A stretch of DNA of 64,000 nucleotides from Gammaproteobacteria bacterium. Its GTDB lineage: Bacteria > Pseudomonadota > Gammaproteobacteria > Pseudomonadales > Pseudohongiellaceae. The notes under the pieces are model-generated. The model worked only from the letters and a program-made list of their open reading frames with translations. It had not been told where the DNA came from and ran no database searches. A program made the translations under genes and the position numbers. Within the stretch, counting starts at the first letter, position 1. The number at the start of each line of letters is the position of its first letter. This document shows positions 46,649 to 55,058 of this stretch, piece after piece. Location: contig JAGYKB010000004.1 of NCBI GenBank assembly GCA_018401885.1, positions 1 through 64,000 of the forward strand. Reading direction: 5' to 3'.

Positions 46649-48151
46649 ATGACCCCCGAGACCCTGAGCGACCCCGGTGTCATCAGTTTGTTCCCAGTGG
46701 CCCTAGCCCTCGTACTATCGATTGCCTCGCGAAATGTCATTCTTGGTCTGTTTATTGGGCTGTTTACTGGCGTTCTTCTTGTTGAGGGTTTTTCACCGAT
46801 CGCTGGGCTGACACTCATGGTGCGCGATTATTTGGTGCCGCAGGTTACCGACAGCTACAACGCCGGCGTTTTGGTTCTGCTCGCCTTCATCGGCGGTTTT
46901 GTCGCGCTAATGGAAAAATCCGGCGGTGGTGCCGCATTTGCGGCGCGCGTGATGCGTCTGATTACTACGCGAGTGCGGTTGCAGGTATCGGCTTGGCTCG
47001 GAGGCATACTCATTTTCTTTTCAGACCTCGGCACGCCACTCATCATTGGTCCAACCTTTCGCCCGCTCGCCGACAGCCTGCGCGTCTCGCGCGCAAAGCT
47101 CGCCTACATAATCGATTCGACTGCGTCACCGGTTGCGATTCTTGTCCCATTTATTGGTTGGGGCGTTTACATCATGGGGCTGTTAAATCAGCAAATCGAA
47201 TCGCTTGGCCTTACTGTAAACGACTACGCGCTGCTCATCTCGGCACTGCCATTTCAGCTTTATGCCTGGCTCGCATTAGTCGCGGTGCCGCTGCTCGCGA
47301 TTGTTGGGGTCGAGTTCGGTCCGATGCGTCGCGCTGAAGACGCCGCGCGTGCCGGCGGTAGCGAGCAACCGGTAGATGATTCTGCGCTCGAACAGATGAC
47401 GTTAGCCAACGCCAAGCCTTCATTTGTCTGGCTGCCGTTGGTGGTGTTAGGCGCTACGCTCTTTTGGGTGCTCGGCCCGCTCGGTTTTCCCTTTGGACGA
47501 GTGAGTGGATCAGATTTTCGTGCAGGGCTGGCAACGGCCTATCTGCTCGCTGCGCTGACACTTGTTGCATTGATGGCATTTAACAGAGCGCAGTCGCCGC
47601 TGCGTAGTCTGCAGGTCTATTTAGACGGTATGAGCCGAATGATGCAAATTGCCATTATGCTCCTGCTAGCGTGGGCGATGGGCGACATGATGACGACACT
47701 CGGCGCAGATGAGTTCGTCGCTACACTCGTGCGCGACAACGTTGCTGCCTGGAGTCTGCCGTTGCTGATTTTTGTCGTTTCATGCGCCATCTCGTTCGCT
47801 ACCGGTTCGTCATGGGGCACTTTTGCCATCATGTTACCGCTTGCCATGCCCGCGGCCTTTGCAATCGATGCGCCGCTTGCGGTGTGCGTAGGCGCTGTGC
47901 TCTCGGGCGGGCTATTCGGCGACCACTGCTCGCCGATCTCCGAAACAACGATCCTCTCATCTGCAGGAGCGGGATCGGGAGTCTTCGATCACTTTCAAAC
48001 ACAGCTTCCCTATGCGCTAGTCAACGGTGTGCTCTGTGTCTTGGGATTTATTGTCGCGGGTTTAAGCGGCAGTGTTATCGTATTGCCTGCGCTGCTGCTG
48101 GTTCAGATTATCGGCCTTCTTACGTTTAAACATCTGTCGACTACCAAGTAA
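46649..48151 (+). CDS. NhaC-type Na+/H+ antiporter family protein
   Basis: The 500-residue product has about 11-12 membrane segments with family features: LGLFIGLFTGVLLVEG, FFSDLGTPLIIGPTFRPLA, IDSTASPVAILVPFIGWGVYI, SFATGSSWGTFAIMLPLAMP and SGGLFGDHCSPISETTILSSAGAG. NhaC-like proteins exchange Na+ for H+ or, in some members, amino acids such as lysine or tryptophan. Its TAA stop (48149-48151) overlaps the -35 region of the sigma-28 promoter for the next gene. Confidence 0.88.
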   Translation: MTPETLSDPGVISLFPVALALVLSIASRNVILGLFIGLFTGVLLVEGFSPIAGLTLMVRDYLVPQVTDSYNAGVLVLLAFIGGFVALMEKSGGGAAFAARVMRLITTRVRLQVSAWLGGILIFFSDLGTPLIIGPTFRPLADSLRVSRAKLAYIIDSTASPVAILVPFIGWGVYIMGLLNQQIESLGLTVNDYALLISALPFQLYAWLALVAVPLLAIVGVEFGPMRRAEDAARAGGSEQPVDDSALEQMTLANAKPSFVWLPLVVLGATLFWVLGPLGFPFGRVSGSDFRAGLATAYLLAALTLVALMAFNRAQSPLRSLQVYLDGMSRMMQIAIMLLLAWAMGDMMTTLGADEFVATLVRDNVAAWSLPLLIFVVSCAISFATGSSWGTFAIMLPLAMPAAFAIDAPLAVCVGAVLSGGLFGDHCSPISETTILSSAGAGSGVFDHFQTQLPYALVNGVLCVLGFIVAGLSGSVIVLPALLLVQIIGLLTFKHLSTTK

Positions 48152-48175
48152 TAAACGGCTGCCAAGTGTCGATTG
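48149..48175 (+). promoter_or_regulatory. sigma-28 promoter of the RTX gene
   Basis: TAAT (48149-48152), 15 nt, GTCGATTG (48168-48175), 53 nt before the ATG. An alternative TAAA at 48152 has 12-nt spacing. The surrounding 17-mer GCCAAGTGTCGATTGGC (48161-48177) is identical to that at 50731-50747. It is the weakest of the four sites at -35. Confidence 0.6.
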
Positions 48176-48228
48176 GCGACCGGATGAGCCACGCAATAAT
48201 TTATTTTTGAAAAAGACGCGAAGAGCAC

Positions 48229-50622
48229 ATGGCAACGTTACTCGGCACCCCAGGCGATGATGACCTAAATGGCACCCCAACCGGTGATCTGATTTATGGC
48301 TATGCGGGCGATGATATTCTGCGCGGCAATGCCGGTAATGACAGCCTGTACGGTGGCGCTGGCAATAATATTCTCTACGGTGGCGAAGGCAGCGACTACC
48401 TCTGGGTCGCAGACGAGGCGGGCAACAATCTACTGTTCGGTGAAGCAGGCAACGACCTTATTACCGGCGGTTTAGGCGATGATCAACTTGAAGGCGGGAC
48501 TGGAAACGACCGCCTAACTGCCGGTTCGGGTAATGACTCTCTCGCAGGTCAGTCAGGTGATGACGTGCTTTTTGCCGGCGCGGGCAATGACACAATCACT
48601 ACTGGCACCGGGGTAGATCTAGTCTATGCAGGCGAGGGAGATGACACGGTCAATGCGGTGTTTGCCGACACAACTGACCCTCGCTTGGTACTGATCATTG
48701 ACCCTAATTCTTTAATTACTACTAGCTCTGACGCCGTGACTGCCTACGGAGAGGCAGGGGCAGACCTGCTCTACGGGAGTCAAGGCAATGATTTGCTTGA
48801 CGGAGGCTTGGGTAACGACTGGCTCTTCGGAGGAGCCGGAAATGACATGCTTCTCTCGGGTGGCGGACGCGACGTGCTGCACGGGGGAGACGGCGATGAC
48901 AAGTATACAGTTAGCAACGCGTCGGTTTGGATTGAAGATAGCGGAGGCGATGACACTGTTGTTGTGCAGACAAGTTGGGTAAAAATCCCGAGCAGCATCG
49001 AAACAAAAGAGTACGCTGCGACCGCAAAGCCATTGCCCTATTGGCTTGATGCAATGCTTGCTGATGATGCAGCGTGGATAAGCCACCTCGTCGGCGAGAG
49101 CAACACCTACCGTTATGGCTTTCCGTCTGCCGCACCGAGGTATTACACCGACGTCGATTCAATCGAACGCGATTTAAGTAAGGCTGCCGGCTGGCAGGAA
49201 TTTAACGCACAGCAAAAGGCGTTTACTGAACAAGCGCTCGCCGTAGTTAGTGCGGTCGCGGACGTGATTTTTGTCGCAACTAACACATTTGATCAGCTCA
49301 ACACGCTAGCGTTTGCGACTAACAGTCAATGGTCTACTCGGGCGCAATTCACTGCGCCCACAGCCTCCTTCGCTGCGAGTGATGTGTTGATAAACCGCTT
49401 CAAACTCGGCTCCGAGACCTTGTTGGAGCCGGCGGTTGCCGCGCCACAAACACAGTCGTTTGAGGCATCCCTTTGGCTTCGCGCCATAGGCGGTGCACTA
49501 GGGCTTAAAACGCCGACGAGCGAGGCTTCGACGTTTGCCTCGGAGACGCCTGTCGCACCGTTTATCTCAGTCGAAAAAGATATAGAACAAGCGTTCCGTC
49601 AGCAGCTCGCTTTGTACTCGCCTGCCGCGGGAGAACAAGAAACTCTTGTTTTGTCACGCATGATCGATGGTGCCAACGGCAGCGAAGCCTTTGAACATAG
49701 TCTCGCACTCGGTGTGCTCGATATTGCTGCGCTTCATTATTTGTATGGGCCTAATCCTGCCACGCGCGCAGGCGATGACGTTTATGTGCTCAACACCACG
49801 CGAGCCAATTTTATCTGGGACGGAGGAGGATTTGATACGTTAGATGCCTCGGGAAGTCTGCTGCCAGTCACACTTTATCTAAGCCCAGGGTATTGGGGCT
49901 TTGTTGGCGGCGCGGCAGGCGCTTCGATTCTCGATGCCGGCCAGCAGACGATTAATTTTGGTACTCGTATCGAGAAAGTGATTGGTACCGCTCTGGGCGA
50001 CACCTTAGTCGGCGACGAATTCAATAACTGGTTAGTCGGCGGCGCAGGCAACGATAATTTGACTGGCGGCGCGGGTGTCGACACCGCGCTCATTCTAGCT
50101 AAGCGAGCAACGACAACGCTATCACGACTCGAGGGCAATGCGACTGACGCGCAGTGGCAGCTAAAGCGCGGCACCGAAATCGATCGCTTAACGGGGATTG
50201 AACGAGTTGAATTTAGCGACTATGGTCTTGCGCTTGATCTCGATGGCAATGCGGGTGAGACGGCAAAATTGCTCGGTGCTCTGCTTGGTGCGGACTCTCT
50301 ATCAGACAGAGAGCTAGTCGCAGCAGTGTTAGATTATGCCGATTCTGGTTTTAGTCTTGAGACCATGCTTGCTATCGGACTCAATCACTTACTCGGCGTA
50401 TCACCGTCCGGAGCCGCAGTGGTCAATCTGTTGCATCGTGCACTTACTGGAGTCGAAGCACGCCCAGCTTTGCTCGAAGATTACGGTGGACGAATCGACA
50501 GAGGAGAAATGACTGCAGTCGAGTTAGCCCTACTAGCGGCCGAAACCGACCTTAACTCGATGAACCTAGATCTCGTTGGGGTAAGCAGCACAGGTCTAGC
50601 CTATTCGCTAGGGCTTTCTTAA
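48229..50622 (+). CDS. RTX protein with inactive serralysin-like domain and DUF4214-like C terminus
   Basis: The 797-residue product has no signal peptide. Residues about 1-140 and 172-225 are Ca-binding GGxGxDxLx repeats. Residues about 281-485 match the serralysin (M10) catalytic order: YRYGFPSAAPRYY, FNAQQKAFTEQALAVVSAVADVIF, the former zinc helix, then SRMID as Met-turn. The zinc helix reads LRAIGGALGLKTP (49477-49515), where serralysins have LHEIGHALGLKHP. All three His and the Glu are replaced (R418, A419, G422, T428). Residues 490-590 match the M10 C-terminal part (LDIAALHYLYGPNP, IWDGGGFDTLDASG). More RTX repeats follow near 600, and residues 660-797 resemble DUF4214. Probably type I-secreted; a binding or structural protein, not a protease. 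Sigma-28 site upstream. Confidence 0.8.
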   Translation: MATLLGTPGDDDLNGTPTGDLIYGYAGDDILRGNAGNDSLYGGAGNNILYGGEGSDYLWVADEAGNNLLFGEAGNDLITGGLGDDQLEGGTGNDRLTAGSGNDSLAGQSGDDVLFAGAGNDTITTGTGVDLVYAGEGDDTVNAVFADTTDPRLVLIIDPNSLITTSSDAVTAYGEAGADLLYGSQGNDLLDGGLGNDWLFGGAGNDMLLSGGGRDVLHGGDGDDKYTVSNASVWIEDSGGDDTVVVQTSWVKIPSSIETKEYAATAKPLPYWLDAMLADDAAWISHLVGESNTYRYGFPSAAPRYYTDVDSIERDLSKAAGWQEFNAQQKAFTEQALAVVSAVADVIFVATNTFDQLNTLAFATNSQWSTRAQFTAPTASFAASDVLINRFKLGSETLLEPAVAAPQTQSFEASLWLRAIGGALGLKTPTSEASTFASETPVAPFISVEKDIEQAFRQQLALYSPAAGEQETLVLSRMIDGANGSEAFEHSLALGVLDIAALHYLYGPNPATRAGDDVYVLNTTRANFIWDGGGFDTLDASGSLLPVTLYLSPGYWGFVGGAAGASILDAGQQTINFGTRIEKVIGTALGDTLVGDEFNNWLVGGAGNDNLTGGAGVDTALILAKRATTTLSRLEGNATDAQWQLKRGTEIDRLTGIERVEFSDYGLALDLDGNAGETAKLLGALLGADSLSDRELVAAVLDYADSGFSLETMLAIGLNHLLGVSPSGAAVVNLLHRALTGVEARPALLEDYGGRIDRGEMTAVELALLAAETDLNSMNLDLVGVSSTGLAYSLGLS

Positions 50623-50718
50623 TTCCTCGTCCTTTCTTCCTCGCCTCACTTTAGGTCTAACTCCGTGGGCTGCACTGCTCACTCTCTCCAATCTAGGCGT
50701 AGTCTTTAACGCTAAAAT

Positions 50719-50745
50719 TAAACCTCTTGTGCCAAGTGTCGATTG
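50719..50745 (+). promoter_or_regulatory. sigma-28 promoter of the 50786-52155 cassette
   Basis: TAAA (50719-50722), 15 nt, GTCGATTG (50738-50745), about 40 nt before the ATG at 50786. The same 17-mer as the RTX promoter covers its -10. Confidence 0.75.
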
Positions 50746-50785
50746 GCTAAGCGATTGGCTTAGTAACAGGCAGGGTGATGTTTGA

Positions 50786-51106
50786 ATGACTACGATCTAT
50801 GGCAGCGATGGCGCGAGTGTTGGGCGCAGCAGGGGCAAGGTTGCTGAGCGTGTAAATCAACCGTCGCCCACGGGGCTACGCGAACCTAATAGCGTGCGAG
50901 CAGGGCTCGTAAACACGGCTGAAATATCTGACGCCGCAACTGGGGTTAGCAATGTGCGTGGCTCGGTTGGTCTCGTTACAAAAAGCACACGACTACGAAA
51001 GCTCCGAGCAAAACCAATCGATGTGGGACGGCTTAAGGCCGATACCCAGCGCGTAAAAGAACTGCGCGAGCGCATGCGTCGACTGCGTGAGAACGCAGAA
51101 GATTAA
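50786..51106 (+). CDS. small basic protein of unknown function
   Basis: The 106-residue product is not recognised. It is rich in Arg, Ser and Val, has no signal peptide or membrane segment, and ends in a probable charged helix (RLKADTQRVKELRERMRRLREN). AGGG lies about ten bases before the ATG. It is the first gene of a unit under a sigma-28-like promoter and lies 17 bp before the membrane protein gene. A motility-related or secretion-related partner is inferred from regulation only. Confidence 0.65.
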   Translation: MTTIYGSDGASVGRSRGKVAERVNQPSPTGLREPNSVRAGLVNTAEISDAATGVSNVRGSVGLVTKSTRLRKLRAKPIDVGRLKADTQRVKELRERMRRLRENAED

Positions 51107-51123
51107 GGAATAAGGGAAAACCA

Positions 51124-52155
51124 ATGGCTGATGAGAAAAACACCGAGAAAGATCCTGAGAAAGGCACAGACTTAGAGGGCACGACTCCTTCTGAGCAAGA
51201 CGCAACTGCGCCTGACGTAGGCGAGAACGCCGAGGCGGAAAACCCTACTCAAGAGGCAATAGTTAACGATGTGCAACCGGGAAATGGCGAAGAGATACTC
51301 GACTCTAGTACTTCGCATGCTGCCGCGGAAGAATTTGATGAAGACGACTATATCGATGTGTCGGCTATTGAATCGGAGCTGCAACTACTCCTGCCAAACT
51401 TAACGAACATTTCTGAGACACTTGTCGATGCTGTCGAGCTATCAACGCAAAATGCCAAAAAGCTTAAGAGCCAAGAGAGCACGCTAGTAGCGGCGTTTAA
51501 GTCCCTAAACGATTTCAAAAAAGAGCAGGTCAAGTTCGGCACAATAATGCTAGTTACTACCGGTGGTATTATTGCTGTTGCGTTAGGACTTTTTCTCGCT
51601 GCGATACTGAGTCTTTCGGGCAAAGGTGAAGAGCTAAGTGCACTTAATCTCGCACTGGGCAAACGCATTGTCGAGCTGAATGTCGGCCTTACTAGTTTCG
51701 AAGAGGCCAAAGCAGAGGTCGCAACGCTACGTGGCGTCATTGAGACTCTAGCGGTTGGCGTTGAGCAGACTCAGGCGAGCTACTCCGAATCTGAGCAAGA
51801 GATTCAAGGACAGCTTAGCGTTTATTCCGAGTCACTTGTTAGCGAATTAACAAATCAAAACACGACGCTTGGCGAGAGCTTTGACGCGCTTGGCAGCAAA
51901 GTAACCGCATTTGAGGCGAAAATTAACAGCTTCGACTCGCGGCTTCAGCAAACCGACCGAACGCTTGCCGACATTCAAGATAATGCGAAAGCGCTTCTTG
52001 AGGTAAGAGATGTCGTAGAGGCATTGTTGGTGCTTGAACGCGAGCGCTACCTTGATGCGCTAGAGCTAAAGTCTCCAGAACCTGCTGAGACTATGGATGC
52101 GCGTCGGGAGGGTGAAATCTACTTTGGCGGCGGGATTATAGATGGGCAACGATAG
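51124..52155 (+). CDS. single-pass membrane protein with coiled coil, unknown
   Basis: The 343-residue product has an acidic, disordered N terminus (residues 1-75), one membrane segment at about 138-164 (IMLVTTGGIIAVALGLFLAAI), and then a long helical region to about 320. That region (VELNVGLTSFEEAKAEVATL, QIQG/LTNQ heptads) is probably a coiled coil. No family was recognised. AAGG-rich site before the ATG. Second gene of the sigma-28 cassette; it converges with the 52171-52815 gene with a 15-bp gap. The layout suggests an inner-membrane protein with a periplasmic rod. Confidence 0.65.
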   Translation: MADEKNTEKDPEKGTDLEGTTPSEQDATAPDVGENAEAENPTQEAIVNDVQPGNGEEILDSSTSHAAAEEFDEDDYIDVSAIESELQLLLPNLTNISETLVDAVELSTQNAKKLKSQESTLVAAFKSLNDFKKEQVKFGTIMLVTTGGIIAVALGLFLAAILSLSGKGEELSALNLALGKRIVELNVGLTSFEEAKAEVATLRGVIETLAVGVEQTQASYSESEQEIQGQLSVYSESLVSELTNQNTTLGESFDALGSKVTAFEAKINSFDSRLQQTDRTLADIQDNAKALLEVRDVVEALLVLERERYLDALELKSPEPAETMDARREGEIYFGGGIIDGQR

Positions 52156-52170
52156 AACTACGACTGGCTC

Positions 52171-52815
52171 TTAGCTCTTGCTCGAATCATCATCCACGTT
52201 GTTCGTATTCTCGGCCGCGGGCTCTCGGGTGATCGGTTCTGGGAAGATTTCCGCACGAATATCACCAAACGCTTCAGGGTCTCGCTCAAGTCCTGCCTCT
52301 GAATAAAGCTTACCGAGTATTTCATGAAGTAGCTGCGCTCCCGCCTCTGCTTCGAGTTGTGGTGGCAAAGACTTGATTTTTGATCCTAGCTCTACAAGCG
52401 CTGCCGCATGCTGCGCCGGAAGCCAGACAGTTACGCGCCCTCGAATAGTAAATACGTCGATGCTATTTTTTGCGGTGCTAAGAGAAATATCCGAGGCAGA
52501 CGGCGCTTCTTTGACAAGACGTACAACCGCTTTGCCTAGCGCCATGGCAAATCGAGGTTTTATCTCATCGAGTTCTAATTCACTGAGACCAGATTGATAA
52601 TCGCCCGTAAGCGCTCGCCAAAGCGCCTCATCATTCAAGCCATAAAAATAGGGGTCCGCATCGCTAGCGCCGACTGTGCCATGGGGTTTCGGGTCGCGAT
52701 TGAGTAGAGATTTTGTCGCTTTTTCGAGCCACACGAGCTTTCCTAGCACGAAGAGAAGAAGTATTGAGAGAACAAGAACAGTCGAGAGCGTAAGAAGCGA
52801 TAGAAGAAAATTCAT
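52171..52815 (-). CDS. N-terminally anchored protein of unknown function
   Basis: The 214-residue product has a membrane segment at the N terminus (LLSLLTLSTVLVLSILLLFVLGKLVWL) and then a soluble part with YFYGLNDEALWRALTGDYQ and FAMALGKAVVRLV. No family was recognised. AGGAGC precedes the ATG by five bases. It lies 111 bp after the 52927 gene, the last member of the fliA operon, on the same strand, so it may be read from the flagellar promoter or from its own. Confidence 0.6.
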   Translation of the reverse strand: MNFLLSLLTLSTVLVLSILLLFVLGKLVWLEKATKSLLNRDPKPHGTVGASDADPYFYGLNDEALWRALTGDYQSGLSELELDEIKPRFAMALGKAVVRLVKEAPSASDISLSTAKNSIDVFTIRGRVTVWLPAQHAAALVELGSKIKSLPPQLEAEAGAQLLHEILGKLYSEAGLERDPEAFGDIRAEIFPEPITREPAAENTNNVDDDSSKS

Positions 52816-52926
52816 GTTCAGCTCCTGTGCTTGAGTAATCAGCTAATACTTTTTATAGACTAACTAATATAAAAAATAGAATGGTTAGGTGTCGAAAATA
52901 TTGCTTAAACCACGTGGAAATATTAC

Positions 52927-53424
52927 CTAGCTCTCCTGAGGCTCTTCGCCTTCTTCGGGCTCTGGGCGAAGGAATTCGAGAACTGCAATTTCCTCGGTTA
53001 TACCAAGGTCATTACAAATCCTATCCATAATGGCTTGGCCTCCATTCATTGCTTGCTCTGGTTGAATAGCTTCTTTTTGAAAAGCGCCGGCAATATCGAA
53101 CACCTGTTGCGCGATTTCGAGAGGGATGTAGCTGACGATCGTGCCTTTCTCGGATTTAATCAACTTAAATGGATCTGTAAGCTCAGGCTCTTGCAAGTCA
53201 GCTGTGCCTTTTCCGTCTAACAGCGCGGCGAGTTTTGTCTTTTCAAAAGACTCCATCTTCTTGGCGCCTTCGATAAAGGTCATCTCAATATGCGTTTTGG
53301 CTCTAAACGCAAGACGTGCGCGTAGCGCGCGAGGCGCGTCTTGTATATTGTCCAACGCAACAGTCGACTCGTAGTCTTTTTTTGCCTGATTCTTGGCGTC
53401 TTCTACCTTGTTCCTTCCAAACAT
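52927..53424 (-). CDS. hypothetical protein coupled to fliA
   Basis: The 165-residue product starts 5 nt after the fliA stop (53430), with GGAAA inside the fliA end as site, so it is translated with fliA. It has a predicted helical N terminus (VEDAKNQAKKDYESTVALDN), a middle with FRAKTHIEMTFIEGAKKMES, and an acidic tail. No family was recognised. Gammaproteobacterial fliA is usually followed by cheY/cheZ; here this protein takes that place. A FliA or flagellar accessory role is inferred from position alone. Confidence 0.7.
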   Translation of the reverse strand: MFGRNKVEDAKNQAKKDYESTVALDNIQDAPRALRARLAFRAKTHIEMTFIEGAKKMESFEKTKLAALLDGKGTADLQEPELTDPFKLIKSEKGTIVSYIPLEIAQQVFDIAGAFQKEAIQPEQAMNGGQAIMDRICNDLGITEEIAVLEFLRPEPEEGEEPQES

Positions 53425-53429
53425 AGTCT

Positions 53430-54143
53430 TTAAATTTCCAGTGCGAGTTCGGCTTTTATGTCTTTTACGATACCGCTAAGTATCTGACTTACGCGCGCTT
53501 CTTTTACGCCGATGATCTCGCCAATCTCTTTCATATTCATCTCGTCGACGTAGTATAGAGACATTACAAGGCGTTTTCTATCGTCAAGCTGGGAGATCTT
53601 CTCAGCGACTAAGACCTTCAGCTCTTCGTCTTCTAACTGCTCGAGCGGGTTAACTTCGGCGCCGACCTGTCTTTCCTCGAAGCTATTTTCTTCAGAATCA
53701 AGGTCTTCCATGCGGAAACGATCGGCATGAGTGCGCTGATCTTCGTATTCCGAGATAGTTAGCCCCAAGTACTCAGCGATCTGCTTACTGGTTGGTTTGG
53801 TGCCCAGATCGTTTGCAAGTTTGTGTTCAGCCTGGCTGTGAAGTTGAGAATTTTTGATAGCAAGTCGAGACATGCTGCTCATGCGGCGTACTTCATCGAG
53901 TATCGCACCCTTGATGCGGGTCTTGGCGTAGTCCTTGAATTCGACGCCAAGATCCGTCTTGTAGGATTCGGCGGCAGACATAAGACCCAAAGTGCCGATC
54001 TGAACCATGTCGTCATATTCGATAAATTTCGGTACGCGCGCTTTTAGGTAGCCCGCGATGCGAGACACAAGCGGGAGGTGATCGGTGATGAGCTGATTAA
54101 GCTCGGCACGCGCCGCCTTCTGATACTCGTTTGGTCTTATCAC
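53430..54143 (-). CDS. fliA: flagellar sigma factor FliA (sigma-28)
   Basis: FliA directs RNA polymerase to late flagellar promoters. The 237-residue product begins at a GTG (AGGG eight bases before). It has sigma region 2 (DHLPLVSRIAGYLKARVP, YDDMVQIGTLGLMSAAESY, DYAKTRIKGAILDEVRRM), region 3 (KLANDLGTKPTSKQIAEYLGL) and region 4 (VMSLYYVDEMNMKEIGEIIGV, VSQIL). Length is normal. Fourth gene after flhA-flhF-fleN, in the usual order. Four matching promoter sites occur in this window, and the anti-sigma factor FlgM is at 62928. Confidence 0.96.
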   Translation of the reverse strand: MIRPNEYQKAARAELNQLITDHLPLVSRIAGYLKARVPKFIEYDDMVQIGTLGLMSAAESYKTDLGVEFKDYAKTRIKGAILDEVRRMSSMSRLAIKNSQLHSQAEHKLANDLGTKPTSKQIAEYLGLTISEYEDQRTHADRFRMEDLDSEENSFEERQVGAEVNPLEQLEDEELKVLVAEKISQLDDRKRLVMSLYYVDEMNMKEIGEIIGVKEARVSQILSGIVKDIKAELALEI

Positions 54144-54194
54144 TTGATTGGCCCTTTTAAGTCTGCGCGTTGATTCGAGCGGAAGACAGATTAG

Positions 54195-54995
54195 TTATTG
54201 AAAAAAAGCAACTCGGTTTGGAGCTAACTGAACTTCAATCGTGTCGAGCGCGTCTATAAGTTCGTCATAGTCGCGCTCGATAATAGCTGATTGACCCATT
54301 AAAACTGCGGGGACACCGCGTGACCATGCTTGGTTATAGTCTGAACTAAAGCTAATTGAGCCAATAAATTGAAGCGCCTCGCCAAGAAATTTTTTGGCGA
54401 TTTGGTTCATGCTGTCGAATAACTTCTGACCGTTTCTTGAATTTCGTACTTTGTTAGGGACGTAAATTAGTCCTGTAATCTGCTCCTTTTTGGTGAGCAT
54501 TTTAATTAGCGCATAGGCGTCGGCTATCGATGACGGTTCTTCGGTACCAAGAACTATTTTGTAATCGCAGCCTGCCATAAATGTCATGACGTTATCATCA
54601 ATACCTGCTGAAACATCGACGATGAGATAGTCATATTCGCCATCGAGTTCGCTGAAGCTCTGAATAATCTGAGTCGCACTTTGTTTATTGATTGATAATA
54701 CTTCGTCGAGCCCATTACCGCCGCTAACGATATGAATGCCTTGCTCTGTTTCTATCACTATTTCTTTTAACGTTTTGCGGCCTTCAAGCACGTCGACCAT
54801 AGTGCCTTCAATACGATTTTTGAACGCAATGTGTATATTTGCGAGCCCGAGATCGGCATCGAAAATCAACACCCTTTTATCACGGGCGTTGAGTACGGTA
54901 GCAAGGTTGACTGCGAAAGTAGTTTTGCCTACGCCGCCTTTCCCACTGCCAATTCCGATAACCTGAGTCTTATTCTGACGGGTCTTTTCCAGCAT
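54195..54995 (-). CDS. fleN: FleN/FlhG MinD-like ATPase, flagellar number control
   Basis: The 266-residue product has a deviant Walker A motif (GSGKGGVGKTTFAVNLA), IFDADLGLANIHI and IVDVSAGIDDNVMTFM, the pattern of FleN/FlhG. This ATPase restrains FlhF and keeps the flagellum count at one in polar flagellates. The frame includes a TTG at 54998, but the ATG at 54995 is preferred. Lies between flhF and fliA. Confidence 0.92.
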   Translation of the reverse strand: MLEKTRQNKTQVIGIGSGKGGVGKTTFAVNLATVLNARDKRVLIFDADLGLANIHIAFKNRIEGTMVDVLEGRKTLKEIVIETEQGIHIVSGGNGLDEVLSINKQSATQIIQSFSELDGEYDYLIVDVSAGIDDNVMTFMAGCDYKIVLGTEEPSSIADAYALIKMLTKKEQITGLIYVPNKVRNSRNGQKLFDSMNQIAKKFLGEALQFIGSISFSSDYNQAWSRGVPAVLMGQSAIIERDYDELIDALDTIEVQLAPNRVAFFQ

Positions 54996-55058
54996 CAAGC
55001 GTATACCTGTTTAGTTACTACCTACGAAGGCGTGTTTGTAGAAAGTGTTACTGTAGCA

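Noticed and set aside
54195-54995. ParA plasmid partition protein
   Set aside because: The LDADLGLAN-type motif and position between flhF and fliA identify FleN/FlhG.
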